Assembly: GCA_947483555.1 (NCBI GenBank)
Contig: CANKMW010000045.1
Location: forward strand, 1-64,000
Reading direction: 5' to 3'
DNA: 64,000 nt
Origin: Myxococcales bacterium
GTDB taxonomy: Bacteria > Myxococcota_A > Polyangia > Haliangiales > Haliangiaceae
The stretch's first letter is position 1, and every line of letters begins with the position of its first letter. Positions 59,218 through 64,000 of the stretch are shown piece after piece. Made by a program: the position numbers and the translations under genes. The notes beneath the pieces are model-generated. The model made no database searches and had not been told where the DNA came from. It saw only the letters and a list, made by a program, of their open reading frames with translations.

Positions 59218-60396
59218 ATGTCGATCACACGTCAGGTCCCCATCCTCTTCGTCCTCGGCTGCGGCGCCGGCAACCACGGCGGCACCGGTGACGGCGGTTC
59301 GAACAACGGCGACGGCGGCCCGCCCGCCACCTGCACCACCGGCCTCGGCGCGTGGACCGGCGCCGACAACGTGCGCGCATCGCAGGATCCGCCATGCGGG
59401 CTGTCACCAGCGCAGGTGCCGCAGTTCGTGTCGATCGGGTTCGATGACAACGGTCAGGTCGGTGGCATGACCTGGGCCGTCGACATGCTGGCCAGCCGCG
59501 GCAAGGCCAGCTTCTTCCTGACCTCGACCTACGCCCAGGCCGCGGCCTGGCGGGCGGCGCACAGCGCGGGCCACGAGATCGGGAACCACACCGTCAGCCA
59601 CGCCACCGATCGCAACGTCGGCTCGCCGCGCTGGTTGCAGGAGATGAACGACTGCAACGCGTACATCACCGGCACGGTCGGCGTGCCGGCGGCCGAGGTG
59701 ATCGGCTTCCGCACCCCGTTCCTCAAGTACGACAACGACACCTTGTCGGCGGTCAAGAGCGTCGGCTTCCGCTACGACACCAGCATCGAGGAAGGCTACG
59801 AGTGGGACGACGCCGCCAACGGCGGCGCCGGTGGTCCGATGGACGGCAGCAATTTCTACTGGCCGTACACGCTCGACAACCGCAGCCCGGGTCACACCGT
59901 GCAGGTCGAGTGGGGCGAGGGGCTGGTCGAGATCGAGCCGCACGCTGGACTGTGGGAGCTGCCGGTCTACGCCGTGGTGGTCCCGCCCGACGACAAGTGC
60001 GTCCAGTACGGCGTGCCGACCGGGCTGCGCGCCCAGCTCAAGACCCGGCAGACCTGGTTCGATGTCGAGGGCGGGCTGATCACCGGCTTCGACTACAACC
60101 TGTGGGCCGGCACCTCGGTGGGCGGCTTCGCGATGACCAAGGCCGAGTTCGTGGCCACGTTGAAGTACACGCTCGACCAGCGCCTGGCCGGCAACCGGTC
60201 ACCGTACCTGTTCGGCGCCCACACCGACTACTACGTCGCGAGCTGGAACCCGAACGCGACCGGGACGCCCTCGGAGCTCGATCGGCGCGCTGCGATCGAG
60301 GAGTTCCTCGACTACGCGCGGGCCCGGCCCGAGGTCGAGCTCGCCACCTACGCCCGCGTCCTCGACTACGTCCGTAACCCGACGGTGCAGCCATGA
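59218..60396 (+). CDS. Polysaccharide deacetylase (CE4-like) lipoprotein 2
   Basis: ATG 59218 gives 392 residues with a signal ending LFVLGCGAG and a short Gly/Asn linker. Metal and active-site features are SIGFDDN, HEIGNHTVSH, IGFRTPFLKY and FGAHTDYY, all as in deacetylase 1. The two share the N-terminal WTGADNVRASQDPPCGLSP type segment and the ending MTKAEFVATLKYTLDQRLAG. They are therefore diverged paralogs about 1.6 kb apart on opposite strands. This copy lacks the long linker. Confidence 0.83.
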   Translation: MSITRQVPILFVLGCGAGNHGGTGDGGSNNGDGGPPATCTTGLGAWTGADNVRASQDPPCGLSPAQVPQFVSIGFDDNGQVGGMTWAVDMLASRGKASFFLTSTYAQAAAWRAAHSAGHEIGNHTVSHATDRNVGSPRWLQEMNDCNAYITGTVGVPAAEVIGFRTPFLKYDNDTLSAVKSVGFRYDTSIEEGYEWDDAANGGAGGPMDGSNFYWPYTLDNRSPGHTVQVEWGEGLVEIEPHAGLWELPVYAVVVPPDDKCVQYGVPTGLRAQLKTRQTWFDVEGGLITGFDYNLWAGTSVGGFAMTKAEFVATLKYTLDQRLAGNRSPYLFGAHTDYYVASWNPNATGTPSELDRRAAIEEFLDYARARPEVELATYARVLDYVRNPTVQP

Positions 60397-60575
60397 GACG
60401 TCTGGTCATCCTGCCGGTCGTCGGGCTGGTCCACGTCCTCGACGGCGTGCTCGCCGACCTCGATCGTCACCTGGTCGCGATGCTGCACCAGGAGCTGCGC
60501 AGCCGCGGCCCCCGCGCCCCGAGCCCGAGCCCGAGCCGGAGCCCGAGCCCGAGCCCGAGCCCGAGCGAAATCTAG
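60393..60575 (+). CDS. Possible small protein overlapping the deacetylase stop
   Basis: ATG 60393 forms an ATGA overlap with the deacetylase stop, as is common for real gene pairs here. The 60-residue frame has a hydrophobic start (LVILPVVGLVHVL) and a Ser/Pro tail coded by a GAGCCC hexamer tract. It ends within four bases of the convergent receptor gene. No homology recognised; it may be spurious. Confidence 0.25.
   Translation: MRRLVILPVVGLVHVLDGVLADLDRHLVAMLHQELRSRGPRAPSPSPSRSPSPSPSPSEI
60521..60566. repeat. GAGCCC hexamer tract
   Basis: About seven tandem GAGCCC units with one variant (GAGCCG), located between the deacetylase and receptor genes, six bases from the receptor stop. Confidence 0.7.
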
Positions 60576-63500
60576 AACGTCATGCGCGCGCCGAGGCGGG
60601 CGGCGAACGGCGGGGTGCGGGCCTCGGCGTTGCGGAAGTTGCGGTTGCGGTTCGGCGGCCGCGGTGCGTCGGGCTCGTTGCCCTCGGCGTCCTGAGCCTT
60701 GGCCCACAGCAGATCTTCGCCGTCGCCGCCGAGGATCGGGTTGAGGTTGTCGAAGCTGTAGGTCTCGTCGAGGTACGACGGCGCCTGGCGGTTGAAGACG
60801 TTGAACAGGTCGGTGAACACCTCCAGCTCGACGCCCTTGCCCAGCTTCCGGCCGTAGCTGAGGTGCAGATCGAGCCCGGTGTCGGCGCCGGTGCGCCCCA
60901 TCGCACCGCGCGGCACCACGAACGACTCGTCGTAGCCGTACAGGTTGTTGCTGGCCAGGGCGTCGATCGGGGTTCCCGACGCGATCCGGAACCGGGCGCC
61001 GGCGGTGACCTGACCGGCGCGCGCCAGGTCGGCGACGTAGTAGCTGTCGACCTTCAGGTCGTGCGGCCGGTCGTTGGGCAACGGCCCGTCGCGATTGCCG
61101 AGCAGCTCGATCAGATCGTACTGAGCCGTGATGTTGGGATTGATCGCGCCGCTGTCGGGCGAGTACAGGCCGGGGAAATTGCCGCGCGTGCGGGCGTACG
61201 TGTACGAGCCCTGGACGAAGAAGGCACCGGCAAAGCGCTTCACCGCCGTGAGCTGCACGGCGCGATAGACGCGGCGCGGGCGGTCGAAGGCCCGGATGCC
61301 GGTGAACACCTCGAGCTGATGTTCGAGTCGGGCGCGCTCATCGGGATCGGTGGTGGCGTCGATGCGGGCCTGCAGCGCGGCCTCCTCCTCGTCGGGGAAC
61401 TCGCCCGGGTTCGACAGGATGTAGGTCTCGGTGTTGTCCGGCGACACGTCCTCGAGCACCCGGCCGAGCCGGCGGTCGTGGAGCGCGACCCCGACCTTGA
61501 GGTCGTCCTGCAGCGCGACCTCGACACCGAGGATGGCCTCGTCGAGGTACTGGGCCTTGACCCCGGGCGCGACCAGCACGCCGCTGCCGTAGACGTTGGA
61601 GCCCAGCGCCGGTGCCTCGCCGCCGGCGACGCATCCCGCGCCATCGGGCCCGCCCACGCCATCGACCGGGTCGCCGCACTGGGCCGGATCGTAGACCCGG
61701 CGATACGTGGTCTCACCGCCGAAGTTGACGCTGTTGAGATCCATCGGCACCGACTCGAAGTAACGCCCCCAGTGCCCGTACACCTTGGCGCGCCCCTCGT
61801 CGGTCCAGTCGTAGATCACGCCGACCCGCGGTGCCCACATGCCGCGCAGCTCCATCGCGTTGGTACCGCGGGGCTCGCCGGTGAACGGGTCGACGGTGTG
61901 CTGCAGCTCCCGGGCATAGCGCAGGCGCTGCTCCTCGTAGCGCAGGCCGGCGTTGATCGTCAGGCTGGGTCGCACCTGCCACGAATCGCGAAGGTAGGCG
62001 GCCCAGTTCACGGTCTCGCCGATCACGTCGGTGGGGCCGAGCAGCTCGCAGGCGTAGCTGGTGCCCTGGTCGGTGTCGGGGCACAGGTCGGCCAGCCCGC
62101 CAGGGTTGCCCTCCGGCGCCAGGCGGACGTAGCGCGACGCGATGGTCTCGCCATCGCTCCACGCGGTCGGCAGCATGACGTCGAACGCGACGTCGCCGCT
62201 GGTACCGCGGCGGGTCCGCAGCCGGTTGTCCTCGGCATCGAGGCCGGCCTTGACCTCGTGGTGGCCCAGGCCCTGGAAGCGCTGGGTCGCCGACAGCCGG
62301 GCGCCGAAGCGCTGCTCGGTGCTATCGGCGAGGGCTCCGGGCCCGCCGACAGCATAGCCGTGCCCTTCGTCGGGGCAGTTGCGGATCATCGGATAGGGAT
62401 CCTCCATCCCGCCGTCGGCGCAGCCGTCGAGCGTCGCCGCCGACTCGCCGCCGAGTCGGCCCCAGGTGCCGAGGTCGCCGTAGAACAGGTTCTGGCGCGG
62501 CAGGTCGCGGGTCGCGGCGTCGAGCGAGCGCTGCCGGTAGCCGGCGCGATGCCAGCCGAGCAGCCCCTCGAGCTCGGTCTTGCTGTCGAACAGCTTCGAG
62601 GTCCACTTCGCCGAGACGTCGGTGGTGAGCTGGGTCGACGCCAAGCGGGTCGCACCGGGGAGGCCGTCGACGCCGGGGTCGTTGCCCGACGCCGGCGTGC
62701 CGATCACGCCCAGCTGGCCCTGATGCTCCGGCGCCACGGCCAGGTTGAGCTTGGCCACCAACGGATACGACCGGGTGAGCACGGGCAAGCGCTGGCGATC
62801 GAGCTCCTCGAACCGCAGGAAGCCGGTGTCGGGATCGACGTCGGGGACGCCGTCGCTGTCGGCGTCGACGCGCCGCTTGGTGACCCGCTCGAGCTGCTCG
62901 CGCTCGACGTGGGGCGCCAGGCCAGCGTAGAACCACAGCCGGTCGCGGACGATCGGGCCCCCGATCTCGAAGCCGACGTCGACGTCGTACACGACCGCAC
63001 TCTCGGCGTCGATCGACGCGGTCTGGGTCGGGGTCGGCGCCGCGCGCGCGATCAGCGCCCCCGGCCCGAAATGCCCGAACACGCTGCCGTGCAGCTGGTT
63101 GGAGCCGGTCCGGGTGACCACGTTGACCACGCCGCCGGTCGAGCGACCGAACTCGGCGTTGTAGCCGCCGGTGATGATCTCGGTCTGCTCGATGAACTCG
63201 TTGACCAGCGACGAGCCGACCTGCCCGTAGACCAGGGTCGTGGTGTTGACGCCGTCGACGATGTACTGGTTCTCGAGCGAGCTCGAGCCCGAGAACGAGA
63301 CCCCGGCGTCGTCGCTGCTGCTGCCGGCGGCGGCGGTCAAGTTGTCGTCGTAGCTGCGGCCGACCGGCAGGCGCCGCGTGTAGGCCTGATCGATCGTGAC
63401 CCCCTGGGTGGTCGAGGTCGGATCGATGGCCGGCGCGCGACCGTCGATCGTGATGACCTCACCGACCGCGCGCGCGGAGTCGATCTCGAGGTGGCCGGGC

Positions 63501-63814
63501 GTGGTGCGATCGACCGCGACCTCGACGCCGGTGCGGCGCACCGCCAGCTCGGCGAAGTAACAGGTGATGGTGTAGGTGCCGGGCGGCAGGCTGGTGATCT
63601 TGTAGCGGCCGGTGTCGTCGGTGAACGCGGCCTGGCTGCCCTGCAGCGCCGGCGACGTGACCACGACGGTGACCGCGGTCAGCGGCTCGCCGGTGGCGGT
63701 GTCACTGACCACGCCCTGGATCGCGCCGCTGGTCAGACTCTGTGCCGAGGCCAGGCCGGTCCACGCCACCAGCGTGGCGGCGACGGCGAGCACGACAACC
63801 GTTCGAGCGTTCAT
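60572..63814 (-). CDS. TonB-dependent outer-membrane receptor, Oar-like
   Basis: ATG 63814 gives 1080 residues and overlaps the upstream stop (ATGA). A signal peptide ending GLASAQ is followed by a carboxypeptidase regulatory-like domain (about 30-105: IQGVVSDTATGEPLTAVTVV). The plug domain is about 125-250 (VDGVNTTTLVYGQVGSS, then GGYNAEFGRSTGGVVNVVTR). The large barrel ends in ARLGARMTF, with the aromatic C-terminus. Myxobacterial Oar proteins have this layout and are linked to adhesion, protein secretion or polymer uptake. With nearby deacetylases and glycosidases, polysaccharide uptake is possible but not shown. Confidence 0.87.
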   Translation of the reverse strand: MNARTVVVLAVAATLVAWTGLASAQSLTSGAIQGVVSDTATGEPLTAVTVVVTSPALQGSQAAFTDDTGRYKITSLPPGTYTITCYFAELAVRRTGVEVAVDRTTPGHLEIDSARAVGEVITIDGRAPAIDPTSTTQGVTIDQAYTRRLPVGRSYDDNLTAAAGSSSDDAGVSFSGSSSLENQYIVDGVNTTTLVYGQVGSSLVNEFIEQTEIITGGYNAEFGRSTGGVVNVVTRTGSNQLHGSVFGHFGPGALIARAAPTPTQTASIDAESAVVYDVDVGFEIGGPIVRDRLWFYAGLAPHVEREQLERVTKRRVDADSDGVPDVDPDTGFLRFEELDRQRLPVLTRSYPLVAKLNLAVAPEHQGQLGVIGTPASGNDPGVDGLPGATRLASTQLTTDVSAKWTSKLFDSKTELEGLLGWHRAGYRQRSLDAATRDLPRQNLFYGDLGTWGRLGGESAATLDGCADGGMEDPYPMIRNCPDEGHGYAVGGPGALADSTEQRFGARLSATQRFQGLGHHEVKAGLDAEDNRLRTRRGTSGDVAFDVMLPTAWSDGETIASRYVRLAPEGNPGGLADLCPDTDQGTSYACELLGPTDVIGETVNWAAYLRDSWQVRPSLTINAGLRYEEQRLRYARELQHTVDPFTGEPRGTNAMELRGMWAPRVGVIYDWTDEGRAKVYGHWGRYFESVPMDLNSVNFGGETTYRRVYDPAQCGDPVDGVGGPDGAGCVAGGEAPALGSNVYGSGVLVAPGVKAQYLDEAILGVEVALQDDLKVGVALHDRRLGRVLEDVSPDNTETYILSNPGEFPDEEEAALQARIDATTDPDERARLEHQLEVFTGIRAFDRPRRVYRAVQLTAVKRFAGAFFVQGSYTYARTRGNFPGLYSPDSGAINPNITAQYDLIELLGNRDGPLPNDRPHDLKVDSYYVADLARAGQVTAGARFRIASGTPIDALASNNLYGYDESFVVPRGAMGRTGADTGLDLHLSYGRKLGKGVELEVFTDLFNVFNRQAPSYLDETYSFDNLNPILGGDGEDLLWAKAQDAEGNEPDAPRPPNRNRNFRNAEARTPPFAARLGARMTF

Positions 63815-64000
63815 GGCGCGCTCCGCTGCTCGCTCGCCGTGGTCCACCGGATGGTGTGGTCCTGGGCCAGCGTGTCGTCGTACCGGTCCTTGATCCCGGT
63901 GGCCCCGCCGCTGATCGTGACCGCGTACTCGGTGCCGGCACGGAATCCGCCGGGCACCGTGATGGTCACGGTGGCGCCGTCGTCCTCGGCCATGACCGGC
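63811..64000 (-). CDS. C-terminal end of a secreted protein with an Ig-like (Big_5) domain
   Basis: The last 62 or so residues of a gene that continues past the window's right edge. The visible part is a beta-rich SbsA/Big_5-type Ig repeat (VTITVPGGFRAGTEYAVTIS, then GIKDRYDDTLAQDHTIRW). The stop overlaps the TonB receptor start by four bases, so the two are almost certainly one operon. Confidence 0.65.
   Translation of the reverse strand, partial: PVMAEDDGATVTITVPGGFRAGTEYAVTISGGATGIKDRYDDTLAQDHTIRWTTASEQRSAP

Overview
The window is strongly GC-rich, with coding third positions almost all G or C, and is densely packed with genes. It looks like the chromosome of a predatory or saprophytic myxobacterium (Myxococcota, perhaps a Haliangium/Kofleriaceae relative). 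The grounds are the many secreted lipoproteins whose lipobox cysteine is followed by Gly/Asp-rich linkers, a peptidylglycine-monooxygenase-like copper protein, a fibro-slime protein, an Oar-like TonB receptor, myxobacterial-type carbohydrate-binding domains, and long non-coding antisense frames typical of such GC content. The taxonomic call is inference; there is no rRNA or tRNA gene here.

Layout. (1) 1-8.5 kb: end of an unknown gene, a divergent pair of secreted M15-fold cell-wall proteins, a YebC-type regulator, a glutathione transferase, a beta-helix lipoprotein and a YfbK-like von Willebrand protein. (2) 8.5-19 kb: a phosphate region. A phosphate-selective porin lies behind a triple PhoB-type direct repeat. 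An operon with an OmpR/PhoB-class response regulator, a membrane protein and class III alcohol dehydrogenase runs leftward. A tightly overlapping operon DUF47-PhoU*-PstS-PstC-PstA-PstB1-PstB2 runs rightward. PhoU* carries an ArsC-like domain that has lost its catalytic cysteine, and the two PstB proteins have complementary defects in their ATPase motifs. (3) 19-33 kb: a TPR protein, a sarcosine/dimethylglycine dehydrogenase-like enzyme, a methyltransferase, a myxobacterial protein of unknown role, an IS1182 remnant, a copper monooxygenase, a REP-associated transposase with an AT-rich near-consensus promoter, and a solitary PLD-helicase-DUF3427 protein of possible defence role. (4) 33-53 kb: a probable chitosan-use locus. 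A leftward operon (GH8 chitosanase, AraC regulator, GH9, GH2 exo-glucosaminidase) faces a rightward SIS-family amino-sugar gene. A second leftward operon encodes a five-gene Dpp/Opp-type ABC importer. It faces a carbohydrate-binding lipoprotein and a carbohydrate-binding-domain/outer-membrane-barrel fusion. (5) 53-64 kb: further secreted proteins, including two paralogous polysaccharide deacetylases, a fibro-slime lipoprotein, gene remnants (MazF toxin, truncated lipoproteins) and a TonB-dependent receptor.

How it works together (inference). Deacetylases could convert chitin to chitosan, and GH8 would cut it outside the cell. The fused barrel and the TonB receptor would pass oligomers through the outer membrane. 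GH9 and GH2 would release glucosamine, the ABC importer would carry short oligomers inward, and the SIS protein would deaminate or isomerise glucosamine phosphate. A motif TTCGGGTCA recurs upstream of three of these transcription units. Dispersed palindromes at 0.2, 6.7, 42.6 and 51.2 kb form one REP-like family that may depend on the transposase at 30 kb. No CRISPR array, prophage or complete insertion sequence was seen.
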